A stretch of 64,000 bases of DNA from JBJHAX01 sp050480705 (GTDB lineage: Bacteria; Actinomycetota; Nitriliruptoria; Nitriliruptorales; Nitriliruptoraceae): positions 3,423-67,422 of the forward strand of contig JBJHAX010000010.1 of assembly GCA_050480705.1 (NCBI GenBank), written 5' to 3'. Shown piece after piece: positions 44,884-53,343 of this stretch (positions within the stretch are counted from its first letter, which is position 1; every line of letters starts with the position of its first letter). The translations under genes were made by a program, and so were the position numbers. Below the pieces are notes generated by a model, which was given only the letters and a program-made list of their open reading frames with translations, was not told the DNA's origin and ran no database searches.

Positions 44884-45939
44884 ATGCGTGTGCTCGTGTT
44901 CGGCGCGGGGCCGCTGGGAAGCCTGATCGCGGCTCGGCTCCACGAGGCCGGGCAGGACGTCACGCTGTTGGCCCGCGGGCAGCGCCTCGAGGATCTCAAG
45001 AACCACGGTGTCGTCGTCGAGGATGAGACAACGGGTCAGCGCGAGGTCACCCACGTCCCGGTCGTCGACGCCTTCGCACCTGATGACGACTACGACCTCG
45101 TTATGGTCGTCATGCGCAAGAACCAGGCAGAAGCCATCCTCGGCGACCTCGCAGCGCACCAGCATGTACCCAGCGTGCTGTTCATGATGAACAACGCTGA
45201 AGGCCCGCAGCGGCTCGTCGACGCGCTCGGTCGCGAGCGGGTCATGCTCGGATTCCCGCTGCCGGGCGGGCATCGCGACGGCCACGTGATGCGGATCGTC
45301 CCCGTCGATGAGCAGCATCCCTACACGATCCCGATCGGGGAGGTCGACGGGACGACCCGTGCGCGCACCCGCGCCGTCGCCGACCTCCTCGCGAACATGC
45401 GCGGCTACAAGGTCCGGATCCGCACCGACATGGACGCGTGGCTCCGCTACCACGCGGCGGTCACGATCCTGTCGCTGGGACCGGCGATGTATGCGGCGAA
45501 CATCGACATGCAACGCTTCGCGCGGACCCGAGACGTGCAGGTCCTCGCGCTGCGCAGCATCAAGGAAGCGTTCCGCGGCCTACGCAGAAACATCGGGATC
45601 GCTCCAGCGCCACATTCGTTCCGGCTGCTCGAGCTGCTGCCCGAGCCGATCTGGGTGTGGCTGGTCAGCAGACAGATGCGTTCGGGCAAGGCCCGATCGA
45701 GCATCGAAGGCCACTCGGCCGCCGCCCGCGACGAGATCGGGCACGTCGCCGCCGAACTCATGGCACAGCTTCGAGCAGCCGGAGCCGAAACGCCCTCGTC
45801 CGACCGGCTATTGGCCCACATCGATGCGCGTACACCACCTGTGCCCGATGGAGCGCGCGAGCTCGGTATGCGCTGGGGCGGGATCGCAGTGTTCGCGCTC
45901 ATCGTGGCCGCAGCCATAGCTGCCGCCGTTGTGCTCTGA
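44884..45939 (+). CDS. Ketopantoate reductase-like protein with C-terminal membrane helix
   Basis: 351 residues. An N-terminal ApbA/PanE Rossmann domain (MRVLVFGAGPLGSLIAARLHEAGQDVTLLARG, LVMVVMRKNQ, FMMNNAEGP) is followed by a helical C-terminal domain with RTDMDAWLRYHAAVTIL. It differs from true PanE at several points: the catalytic Lys region is not obvious, and the chain ends in a hydrophobic helix (WGGIAVFALIVAAAIAAAVVL) that should anchor it in the membrane. Probably an NADP-dependent reductase of unknown substrate. GGAAGGA precedes the ATG by 8 nt. Confidence 0.78.
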   Translation: MRVLVFGAGPLGSLIAARLHEAGQDVTLLARGQRLEDLKNHGVVVEDETTGQREVTHVPVVDAFAPDDDYDLVMVVMRKNQAEAILGDLAAHQHVPSVLFMMNNAEGPQRLVDALGRERVMLGFPLPGGHRDGHVMRIVPVDEQHPYTIPIGEVDGTTRARTRAVADLLANMRGYKVRIRTDMDAWLRYHAAVTILSLGPAMYAANIDMQRFARTRDVQVLALRSIKEAFRGLRRNIGIAPAPHSFRLLELLPEPIWVWLVSRQMRSGKARSSIEGHSAAARDEIGHVAAELMAQLRAAGAETPSSDRLLAHIDARTPPVPDGARELGMRWGGIAVFALIVAAAIAAAVVL

Positions 45940-45983
45940 CGGTCGCAGTGAAGCTGAACGAACCGGAACGGAAGGCATCGACG

Positions 45984-46814
45984 ATGGAAACGTCCGACAC
46001 CCGTCTTGAGGCACGAACCATCGAACGCCGCGGTTCGAACCTCCACTACTGGCTGCACGGCGCACCCGGCAGCACGACCGTGGTGTTCATCCACGGCGTG
46101 TCGATCGACCGGCACACCTTCGACGGACACCTCCCTGCGCTCGTCGAAGCCGGCTACCAGGTTGTGACCTGGGATCTGCGTGGCCACGGGAGCAGCCAGC
46201 CGCTGGGGGACGGCATCAGCATCAGCGGCGTCGTCGACGACCTCGTCGCGATCCTCGACGACGCCGGGATCGATCGCGTCGTGGTGGTCGGCCAGTCGTT
46301 CGGCGGAATGGTGGCGCAGCGCGCACTCGACCGGCATCCCGACCGCATCGCAGCGATGGTCGTGCTCGGCGCACCTGCGCTCGTGGACCGGCCGGGACCA
46401 GTGATCCGGGTGCTTCAGCGCCTGCGCGTCGCAACCGTACGATTCTGGCCGGACCGCCTGCTGCGCTGGGCCTTCGCCACGCTGGTCACCCGCGACCCTC
46501 AGGTCCGCTCCTACATCGCGCAAGCGACGAGCCAGGTCGACAGACGCGCCTTCATCGCGGTGTCGTACGCCGCCATGCACGGCTACCTCGGTGGCGACGA
46601 CGCCTCGAGTCACGGCGCGCCAGTCCTGCTGGTGCGTGGCGAGCGCGAGGAGCGCGGCGTCAGGAAGGCGATGGACCGTTGGGCGCAGCGCGATCCGGAT
46701 ATCCGCTACGAGATCGTGGAAGGTGGACACCTCACAAACCAGGAGCATCCCGACAGCGTCAACGAGGTGCTGTTCGCGTTCCTTCGCGGCATCGACGGCG
46801 ACCGCCACAACTGA
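45984..46814 (+). CDS. Alpha/beta hydrolase
   Basis: 276 residues. The oxyanion-hole motif is VVFIHGVSIDRHTFD, the nucleophile elbow is VGQSFGGM (Ser), and the catalytic His is in VEGGHLTNQEHPDSVNEVL. The acid is likely in VLLVRGEREERG, although an Asp is not in the normal position. DLRGHGSSQP is typical of the family. The ATG at 45984 was chosen over a GTG at 45948; GGAAGG lies 9 nt or more upstream. It follows the reductase-like gene by 44 bp and may share its mRNA. Substrate unknown. Confidence 0.86.
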   Translation: METSDTRLEARTIERRGSNLHYWLHGAPGSTTVVFIHGVSIDRHTFDGHLPALVEAGYQVVTWDLRGHGSSQPLGDGISISGVVDDLVAILDDAGIDRVVVVGQSFGGMVAQRALDRHPDRIAAMVVLGAPALVDRPGPVIRVLQRLRVATVRFWPDRLLRWAFATLVTRDPQVRSYIAQATSQVDRRAFIAVSYAAMHGYLGGDDASSHGAPVLLVRGEREERGVRKAMDRWAQRDPDIRYEIVEGGHLTNQEHPDSVNEVLFAFLRGIDGDRHN

Positions 46815-46849
46815 CCCCGGCCCGCCTGGTCGACTGGCCCACCGGACGC

Positions 46850-47617
46850 TCAGGGTGTGGTGAGGATCCGCGGGCCGTCATCGGTGACGGCGATCGTGTG
46901 CTCCCAGTGCGCCGCGCGACTGCCGTCGGCGGTGCGGATCGTCCAGCCGTCATCGTCGAGCTGATAGTCGTCGCTGCCCCCGGCGTGGAACATCGGTTCG
47001 ATCGCGATCACGAGCCCCGGCTTGAGGTGCAGGCCGCGTCCGGGTCGGCCTTCGTTGGGCACCGACGGGTCCTCGTGCATTGCACGCCCCACCCCGTGAC
47101 CGCCCCAGCCTTCGGGGATCCCGTACCCGGCGCCACGCCCGATGGTGCCGATGGCGTGCGCGATGTCGCCGATGCGGTTGCCCGGCATGGCTGCGGCGAT
47201 GCCGGCATCGAGCGCGTCGCGCGTGCGCTGCACCAGTTGCTCGTCGTCGGGTGCCGCGTCGCCGACGATGAACGTGACGGCGGCGTCGCCGACCCAGCCG
47301 TCGAGCACCGCGCCGACGTCGATCGAGACCACGTCACCGTCCACGAACGGCGTAGCGGAGGGGATGCCGTGCACGATCGCGTCGTTGACCGACACGCAGA
47401 TGACGGCAGGAAACGGGCTCGAGGCGAAGTGTGGCTGGTAGCCGAGGAACGCAGCATCAGCTCGGTGCTCGCGGAGCACGTCCCGCGCGATCTCGTCGAG
47501 GTCGAGTGGTGACACGCCGACGTCGGCCGCCGTGCGCATAGCGGCATGCGCATGCGCGACGACGCGACCAGCCTCCCGCAGCGCGTCGACCTCCCGCGCG
47601 GTCCTGCGAACGATCAC
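46850..47617 (-). CDS. map: Methionine aminopeptidase, type I
   Basis: Removes the initiator Met from new proteins. 255 residues of the pita-bread fold. Metal ligands are in VSIDVGAVLDGWVGDAAVTF (two Asp), GHGVGRAMHEDP (His), IAIEPMF (Glu) and AAHWEHTIAVT (Glu). The conserved His is in VICVSVNDAIVHGIP. It lacks the N-terminal zinc-finger or SH3-binding extension of longer forms. The GTG at 47617 has GGAGG 6 nt upstream. It may be one of several Map paralogues, since this one is outside a ribosomal-protein operon. Confidence 0.93.
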   Translation of the reverse strand: MIVRRTAREVDALREAGRVVAHAHAAMRTAADVGVSPLDLDEIARDVLREHRADAAFLGYQPHFASSPFPAVICVSVNDAIVHGIPSATPFVDGDVVSIDVGAVLDGWVGDAAVTFIVGDAAPDDEQLVQRTRDALDAGIAAAMPGNRIGDIAHAIGTIGRGAGYGIPEGWGGHGVGRAMHEDPSVPNEGRPGRGLHLKPGLVIAIEPMFHAGGSDDYQLDDDGWTIRTADGSRAAHWEHTIAVTDDGPRILTTP

Positions 47618-47704
47618 GCCACCCTCCACCGTCGAACGACCTTGCGAGACAGAGTGTCGCATTCATCGGTCCGCCGGGTGCCGGAGGCATGCGGTGCGGG
47701 CGGG

Positions 47705-50029
47705 TCAGGGCGACCTCGACCCCTTGGTCGCGTCAGTTTCGTCGGTCGGGTCCGTTGCATCGGTCGTGGCGGCGCGCGAGGACGTGTGGGTCAGCACCGG
47801 AGCGTCCGACGCTCCAGTCGGGTCGGGACGAAGACGGAACCACACGTAGAAGCAGGTCGACGCCAGGCCGAAGATCACGAACATGGAGAGGACGAACAGC
47901 GTGCTCACGTCCTCGGTCCACGCCGCGTAACCCGTCTCGGGCCGCAGCAGAATGTGGATGACGAGCAGCGCGGCGGCGCCGTACATGAACGACCAGGCGA
48001 CGCGGCTGTAGGTGTGAAGCAGACTTCCGTCGAACCAGCGGATCGGCAACCAGCCGATGAGCGCGCCTTGGATGCCGGCGATGAACACGCTCGCCAGTGC
48101 CACTTCGCTCACGGCCAGCCCGACCGACGCGCCGGGGGACGAGGCGGCCGGCAGGATCGACCACCAGGCGAACCATGCGACGAGTGAGGTGACCAGCACC
48201 GTGATGCCGCCGGCCATGGCGACACGGCCCCGGTCGAGGACGTGCACGGAGGTGCCGAACCACACGCCGGCGATCAGCCCGTACAGGTAGCCGGGCTGGA
48301 ACCCCAGCGAACGTGACAGGACGACGCAGAGCAACGTGATGGGCAGCGCCCACGGCAATGCACGGAACCACACGTCGCCGCCAAGGCCACGACGCCGTCG
48401 TGCGAACCACAGCTCGGCGGTGCTCTTGATCCCGAGCAGCAGCGCAAGCGCGAGCGTCACGCCAGCGATCGTCGTCGCCGTGCGAACGTTCAGTCCGACG
48501 CTGGGATCGAGGAAACTCAGAACGATCGCCGCGACGGACGCGTAGGCGAACAGGCCGGGCAGGCCGTAGCTGTGCCGGTCCACGACACTGCCGAGTCGAC
48601 GCAGCCACGCGGACGGGGCCGGAAGCGCCCGGCGAATGCGGGCGGAGTTGGCCGCCAGCGCCGTGTTGAACAACTGGCTCGGCAACATCATGAGCAGGAC
48701 GAGCCCGACAGCCAGCAGGACGCTGATGGACGTCTCGCGTGGATCCGCCCACGACGCCGCAGGGGTGCGCAACGTTCGAACGATGGTGCCCCGCACGTCG
48801 CTGACCGGAGGCGGCGCATGGGCGAGGACCGGTGAAGTGCCTTCGCCGATCTCGCGACCCGAACTGTCGACCGCGACGTCCTCAGCAGGCTCGTCGGGGG
48901 CAGCCTGTGTGCGGGCGTCGCCACCAGTCGGAGCGGACGAAACGTCATCCGACGGTGCTACCGGCTCGGATTCGCCGATCGTGGCGTCGTCTTCGTCGAC
49001 AACCTCTTCGGCATCGAGGACCTCGACGTCTTCGTCGGGTTCGTCATCCCCCGAATCGCCGCTCCCATTCCCACCCGTCGGGCCGTCGCTTGGAGGGTCA
49101 TAGGCCGCGCAGGCGTCCTGTACGCCCTGCAGACCCAGATCGTCCTGCCAATTTCGGGGATCGGTGATGTGGTTCGGCCACCAGGCGCCGAGGAACGCCA
49201 CATTCGTCGCCAGCTCGGCGGGGACCTGCGCGGGATCGTCAGGACACAGGTGCGGCTCCCACCCGTCGTCGAGACACGTCGCGTCGGTGTCGTAGCAGTC
49301 GGCCAGTTGCTCGAACGCGTCATCGAACACGGCGCCGTACGAACCGGGGCCCGTGGCGGCCGCCGCAACGTGGAACTCCCATTCGAACGTGCAGGCGACG
49401 TAGTCGATGATCTCGTCGAAACTGAACTCGGCGAGGAGGTCGATCGACGCACTCGTGTCGAGCGAGCTGAGCACTTCGGGGCAGGCGTCGCCGGGGGCGT
49501 AACCACAGCGGATGGCGAGCCCGAACCAGACCGGATCATCGTGGACGAACGACTCGTCGTCGACCGTGCTCGTGGCGAGCCGGACCTGGGACGGGAAGCT
49601 CTCAGGACACAGTTCCCACCAACCGTCGCCGAGGACCATGCCCGGCGAGTCGCCTTCGAGAACAGAGTCGAGGTGGCTGATCACCGCATCCGGATCATTG
49701 CCATCCGCCACCGAAGCGTGAACGGCGTACGAGAACACGCACGCGATGTACTCGAGCAGGCGCAAGTCGAGCGACTGGGCGCTTGCCTGCGGATCGAAGT
49801 CGTCAGGCTCGAACGGGAAATCGAGCGGATCATCACCACCGACGAAATCGCCGTTGTCGTACCACGCCTCCTCGATCTCGTCGGGGCACCCGATCGGATC
49901 CATCGTGGCACCCCATGCCGGTGACGACGCGGAGACGCCGAGCAGCGGCGCGGCGAGCGCCACCAGCAGCACTGAGACGAGCACCCGGGACGATCTGCCG
50001 ACCGGTCCGTCCGGCAACGTGTTCCCCAA
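47705..50029 (-). CDS. Large exported-domain plus multi-helix membrane protein
   Basis: 774 residues in two parts. After a signal peptide (VLVSVLLVALAAPLLGVSASS), residues 40-300 are an extracytoplasmic region with many Cys (IGCPDEIEEAWY, LCPESFPSQV, CGYAPGDACPEV, DCYDTDATC) suggesting disulfides, then an acidic Pro/Asp/Glu-rich linker to about 410. From about 425 on there are nine or more hydrophobic helices. RHSYGLPGLFAYASVAAIVLSFLDPSVGL is reminiscent of the actinobacterial FGLLP-motif membrane proteins. A short Thr/Asp tail ends the chain. Function unknown; the fusion of a Cys-rich ectodomain to a polytopic domain suggests sensing or secretion. Confidence 0.75.
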   Translation of the reverse strand: MGNTLPDGPVGRSSRVLVSVLLVALAAPLLGVSASSPAWGATMDPIGCPDEIEEAWYDNGDFVGGDDPLDFPFEPDDFDPQASAQSLDLRLLEYIACVFSYAVHASVADGNDPDAVISHLDSVLEGDSPGMVLGDGWWELCPESFPSQVRLATSTVDDESFVHDDPVWFGLAIRCGYAPGDACPEVLSSLDTSASIDLLAEFSFDEIIDYVACTFEWEFHVAAAATGPGSYGAVFDDAFEQLADCYDTDATCLDDGWEPHLCPDDPAQVPAELATNVAFLGAWWPNHITDPRNWQDDLGLQGVQDACAAYDPPSDGPTGGNGSGDSGDDEPDEDVEVLDAEEVVDEDDATIGESEPVAPSDDVSSAPTGGDARTQAAPDEPAEDVAVDSSGREIGEGTSPVLAHAPPPVSDVRGTIVRTLRTPAASWADPRETSISVLLAVGLVLLMMLPSQLFNTALAANSARIRRALPAPSAWLRRLGSVVDRHSYGLPGLFAYASVAAIVLSFLDPSVGLNVRTATTIAGVTLALALLLGIKSTAELWFARRRRGLGGDVWFRALPWALPITLLCVVLSRSLGFQPGYLYGLIAGVWFGTSVHVLDRGRVAMAGGITVLVTSLVAWFAWWSILPAASSPGASVGLAVSEVALASVFIAGIQGALIGWLPIRWFDGSLLHTYSRVAWSFMYGAAALLVIHILLRPETGYAAWTEDVSTLFVLSMFVIFGLASTCFYVWFRLRPDPTGASDAPVLTHTSSRAATTDATDPTDETDATKGSRSP

Positions 50030-50181
50030 CCCCGAAGGCGACGCACCCTAACTGCTCATCCCACAGGCCGGGCCGGAAAGCACCGGCCTGCACGCCAGTC
50101 AACGAGATTCATGACACGCACCACTCGTCGCCGCCGGCAGCACTGGCGAGCACGAAGCCTCGATGACGCCGGTCGGGTGGC

Positions 50182-51162
50182 CTACGCGGTGGCGTCGAGC
50201 TGCTGCGAGCGCAGACGTCGGGCGATCTGCGCAGGGGACGGGACCTTGATGCCGCGGACCAGGCGCGCGACGGCGAGGCCGCGGATCAACAGGTACGACA
50301 GGTCCAGTTCCCACCACCGCAGGCCGTGGCGGGCCGAGGAGGGAAACGCGTGGTGCGCGTTGTGCCACCCCTCGCCGAAGCCGATGAGGGCCATCGCCGC
50401 GTTGTTGCGTGCTTCGTCGTGGGAGTCGAACGGGCGGGTGCCGAACACGTGACAGATGGAGTTGATCGACCAGGTGACGTGATGCAGCACGAAGATGCGG
50501 ACCAGGCCACCCCAGATGAACCCGGTCAACGCACCCGCCCACGTGCCGGTGATCGCACCGCCGAGCACGGCGGGCGCGACGAAGCTCACGGCGACCAGCC
50601 ATGGGAACGCCGCGGAGACGCGACGGATCATCGGCTCTGCCAGCAGGTCAGGCGCCCAGGCTTCCTTGACGGTCCGGTCGGAGGAGAACATCCAGCCGGT
50701 GTGCGCGTACCACAGGCCCTTGAGCATCCCGACCGGCCCGCCTGCGGCGTCGACATGGGGCGAGTGGGGGTCACCGGCACGGTCCGAATAGGCGTGGTGG
50801 CGACGGTGTGCGGCGACCCAGTCGATCACCGATCCCTGGATCCCCATCGACCCCGCCACCGCCAGCAGCCACCGCACGGGCGCCGCCGCGCGGAAGCTCT
50901 TGTGCGTGAAGAGGCGGTGGAAACCCACGGTGACACCGAATCCGGCGAAGAAGTAGAAGCCGAGGAGCAGCCCGAGGTCGGTGCCGCTGATGCCCCGGCC
51001 CCACAGCAAGGTGATGGCCGCGACCACGCCGGCAAGCGGCACGATCGTGATCAGCAGCATCGCAATGCGCTGCCAGATGAGCGCGCCCCGCTCGGCGATG
51101 GCGATGCCTCGCAGGACGGGAGTCTCATCGTGCACGCTGGGTGGTGCGGCCAAGTCTGACAT
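50182..51162 (-). CDS. Acyl-CoA/acyl-lipid delta-9-type fatty acid desaturase
   Basis: 326 residues, membrane-bound di-iron enzyme. The three histidine boxes are HRLFTH, HRRHH and HNAHH, in the order and spacing of stearoyl-CoA desaturases, with hydrophobic helices between them. It introduces a cis double bond into long-chain acyl groups to adjust membrane fluidity. The ATG has GAGG 6 nt upstream. A palindrome 55-74 bp before the start codon suggests control by a TetR-type repressor not encoded nearby. Confidence 0.92.
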   Translation of the reverse strand: MSDLAAPPSVHDETPVLRGIAIAERGALIWQRIAMLLITIVPLAGVVAAITLLWGRGISGTDLGLLLGFYFFAGFGVTVGFHRLFTHKSFRAAAPVRWLLAVAGSMGIQGSVIDWVAAHRRHHAYSDRAGDPHSPHVDAAGGPVGMLKGLWYAHTGWMFSSDRTVKEAWAPDLLAEPMIRRVSAAFPWLVAVSFVAPAVLGGAITGTWAGALTGFIWGGLVRIFVLHHVTWSINSICHVFGTRPFDSHDEARNNAAMALIGFGEGWHNAHHAFPSSARHGLRWWELDLSYLLIRGLAVARLVRGIKVPSPAQIARRLRSQQLDATA

Positions 51163-51216
51163 GCGAACCTCGAGAATGGTTGCGACATGTCGGAACGCCG
51201 CACACGTGTCGGCTGA

Positions 51217-51236
51217 AACTTACGCAAGCGTAGGTT
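51217..51236. promoter_or_regulatory. Palindromic operator upstream of the desaturase
   Basis: AACTTACGC, 2 bp, GCGTAGGTT: half-sites match at 8 of 9 positions. The TTACGC-N2-GCGTA core looks like binding sites of TetR-family lipid regulators. A weak -35-like TTGCGT on the minus strand lies inside it. Confidence 0.55.
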
Positions 51237-51348
51237 CGGTCGCGAACTCCTGACCGAGAAATGCGCACACCGCCCGATCCGGGTCGGCAACGTGCGGTGC
51301 GGGGCAATCAGGGTGCCCCGCGGCGTACGTCGGCGCCGGTCGTGCCGG

Positions 51349-51756
51349 TCAGGGCCAGTTCGGGTCGGTGAGCAGCGCTTCGATGGTGCGGACGCGAAAC
51401 CGGTAGGGCTTGCCGCGTTCGATGATGCTTCGGACCGTGTCGAGCCGTTGCGTCGCCGAGCCGATCTGCGCCGCTCGGCTGTGACCGAGCTCGCGCGCGA
51501 TCGCAGTCGCCGTGCGCTCCTCGGTGGGCAGCCGCGCCATCGCATCGAGAACGGCCCGTTCGTTGGCGGGGAGCCGTTCGAGGTGCCGTTCGACGTGCCG
51601 ACGGACTTCGCTGCGCTGACGCGACCAGCCGCGGTCGACGTCGGAGACAGTGATCGTCGACGCATCGGAGACATCCCAGGCGCCCTGTCCGGCGAGCTGG
51701 AACAGGAACGGATCGCCACCGACCAACGCGACGAGCCGGTCTGCGGCGTCGTGGGA
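51349..51756 (-). pseudogene. C-terminal remnant of an AAA+ ATPase/regulator
   Basis: The reading frame is open from 52221, but only the last ~130 codons look like protein. They read ADRLVALVGGDPFLFQLAGQGAWD, then VERHLERLPANERAVLDAMARL and a winged-helix-like AIARELGHSRAAQIGSATQRLDTV to the stop. This is the C-terminal part of archaeal-type ATPase/orc1-like proteins; Walker A and B are missing. Sequence to the right (after about 51756) is low in coding character in this frame and contains a 36-bp repeat. The gene appears to have been cut by an insertion or rearrangement. Confidence 0.6.
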
Positions 51757-51837
51757 GTGTAAGAAGAACGGTGTAACTGGTTGGCCTGGAAGACTGGTCG
51801 ACCCGCCCGGCCAGCAGGAAGAATGCGGCGCCGTGAA

Positions 51838-51873
51838 GTGGAGGGATGGTTGCAGGTTTCCCGATACGCCGTA
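51838..51873 (+). repeat. 36-bp direct repeat, copy 1
   Basis: Starts GTGGAGGGATGGTTGCAG and ends ACGCCGTA. 35 of 36 bases match the copy at 53459-53494 in the same orientation. It lies beside the breakpoint of the ATPase remnant. Confidence 0.85.
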
Positions 51874-52292
51874 GACGGCGGCGGAGCCCACGCGATGATG
51901 CCAGTGCTGCGCCAACGCTACGCGTAAGAGTTGCCTGACATCGGAGTCGGTGTCGGGGAAGTTCAGGCCGTTGGACTCGACACTGCCGGCCCAGCGGGCA
52001 CCTCGGGTCGCCTGGACACCGTGAAACCTGATGCTTCCGACCGCGACACACCTCGCAGTCGGGGTGATCGGCCAGATCGCTGATGACGGCGTCCGTCCAC
52101 GCTTGGGACACCATTCACGTAATCCTGGCGGACGGCAAGCCGTCGAGCTCGCGTGGGCCCCTCCCGTCTCCCGGAATGCAACGAACGAGCCCACCCGATT
52201 GCGTCGAGTGGCCCGAACCATTCCCGTTCGACGCGATCGTCGCCGCGATGATGCGCGACCGTGAGCTCCCGGTGCAGGGCTCTATTGACCGA
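51874..52292. other. Non-coding stretch between repeat and HEPN gene
   Basis: 419 bp with no convincing gene in any frame. Short open frames here have biased composition and no recognised motif. It is probably debris of the rearranged region. Confidence 0.5.
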
Positions 52293-52703
52293 TCACGCTT
52301 CGAGCGCGGTGCTTGCCCCGGAGTGCAGGCGCTGGGCCCACATGATCATGCGGCGCTCGTCAGCGGAGCTGACGCCGCTGACCCCGTAGTGCGCGTCGTG
52401 CTTGCGGTCCAACAGTCGCTGGAGGTCGCGTGCCATCTCGGCACCGCCTGGAGCGACGGTGCTGAGGAGTTCGACGGCGCCACGATGGTCCTGCCCTCGG
52501 TGGTGTTCGCCAAGCCGTGCGCAGCAGCCCGCATCCGAGGCGGCGATGCCTGACAGCACGGCCAGGGCCGCTGCGACGCCTGCGAACTCGCCGTCGTCTG
52601 CGACCAGCTCCGCCGCGTCGAGGTAGGTCGTTGCCTGCGCGAGCCGTTCGGTTGCCTGCGTTCGTGTGCAGCCGGTGGTGCGCCCCCGTTGGCGTGCCAT
52701 CAT
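52293..52703 (-). CDS. HEPN-domain protein (probable toxin RNase)
   Basis: 136 residues, mostly helical. The HEPN catalytic-type motif R-x4-H is present as R100 and H105 in LLDRKHDAHYG, with the preceding helix ATTYLDAAELVADDGEFAGVAAALAVLSGIAASDAGCCARLG typical of the fold. HEPN proteins encoded with a nucleotidyltransferase are RNase toxins of the HEPN-MNT family. The ATG overlaps the nucleotidyltransferase stop by 4 bp. The N terminus (ARQRGRTTG) is basic. Two possible ATG codons are adjacent at 52703 and 52700. Confidence 0.78.
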   Translation of the reverse strand: MMARQRGRTTGCTRTQATERLAQATTYLDAAELVADDGEFAGVAAALAVLSGIAASDAGCCARLGEHHRGQDHRGAVELLSTVAPGGAEMARDLQRLLDRKHDAHYGVSGVSSADERRMIMWAQRLHSGASTALEA

Positions 52704-53281
52704 CCGAGGATCTCTGCGCGGTCGCCGAGCAACATCTGCAGTTCACGCCGCCAGGACTCCACGATGGAGCGGCCTTCGTCACGCAACATCCGCGCTTCGT
52801 CACGGGTGAGGGCCACGATCTGGCCGCGGTTGCCCGTCCACTGCTCGAGCGCATCGGCGAGCGCATCAGCCAGGTCGGGCCCGACTGGTTCAGCGGTGAT
52901 CACGACCACGTCGATGTCGCTGGTCGCGTCTCCTTCCCGCCGTGCAGCAGAACCGAACAGTCCGGCAGCAACCACCTTCTCTGGCCGGTCGGAGAGCCAG
53001 TTACGGATCCGGGTCGCGACCTCTCCGTGCAGCTGTGCGAGCAGCAGGATCGCCGGTGCTGCCACGTGCTCGCGGTTCAGGATGTACCCGGCGGGGCCGT
53101 GGTGGACCACGCCCTGCTCGACCAGGCGATGCAGGACTTTGCGGACACCGCTGAGTGACCCCTGCCCGGCACGCTTGGCAATCTCGGTCAGCGACGCCGG
53201 AGACGTTGTTGACGCCAGCGCCTCGAGGACCGGCCCGTCCAGACTGGGGATGACGCAACGGACCGGATGCGACAGGTCCAT
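52700..53281 (-). CDS. MNT nucleotidyltransferase antitoxin with N-terminal winged helix
   Basis: 193 residues. Residues 10-70 are a winged helix (PVLEALASTTSPASLTEIAKRAGQGSLSGVRKVLHRLVEQGVVHHG). Residues 85-193 are a minimal nucleotidyltransferase with G110-S111 and D122/D124 (LFGSAARREGDATSDIDVVVI). In characterised HEPN-MNT systems the MNT partner neutralises the HEPN RNase by adding AMP groups near its active site. The ATG at 53281 has AAGGAG 6 nt upstream. The DNA-binding part plus repeated boxes upstream point to autoregulation. A longer open frame to the left is not coding. Confidence 0.85.
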   Translation of the reverse strand: MDLSHPVRCVIPSLDGPVLEALASTTSPASLTEIAKRAGQGSLSGVRKVLHRLVEQGVVHHGPAGYILNREHVAAPAILLLAQLHGEVATRIRNWLSDRPEKVVAAGLFGSAARREGDATSDIDVVVITAEPVGPDLADALADALEQWTGNRGQIVALTRDEARMLRDEGRSIVESWRRELQMLLGDRAEILG

Positions 53282-53297
53282 CAACACTCCTTGCACC

Positions 53298-53343
53298 ACA
53301 GTGCAGAGACTACACGATAGTGCAGCCAGTTCACTCCAGTGCA
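53298..53343. promoter_or_regulatory. Operator array: three AGTGCA boxes with 19-bp period
   Basis: GTGCA preceded by A occurs at 53301, 53320 and 53339, exactly 19 bp apart, with an inverted TGCAC at 53292-53296. The first two 19-bp units share about 12 of 19 bases. The array lies 17-62 bp upstream of the antitoxin ATG, over the expected promoter. Confidence 0.6.
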
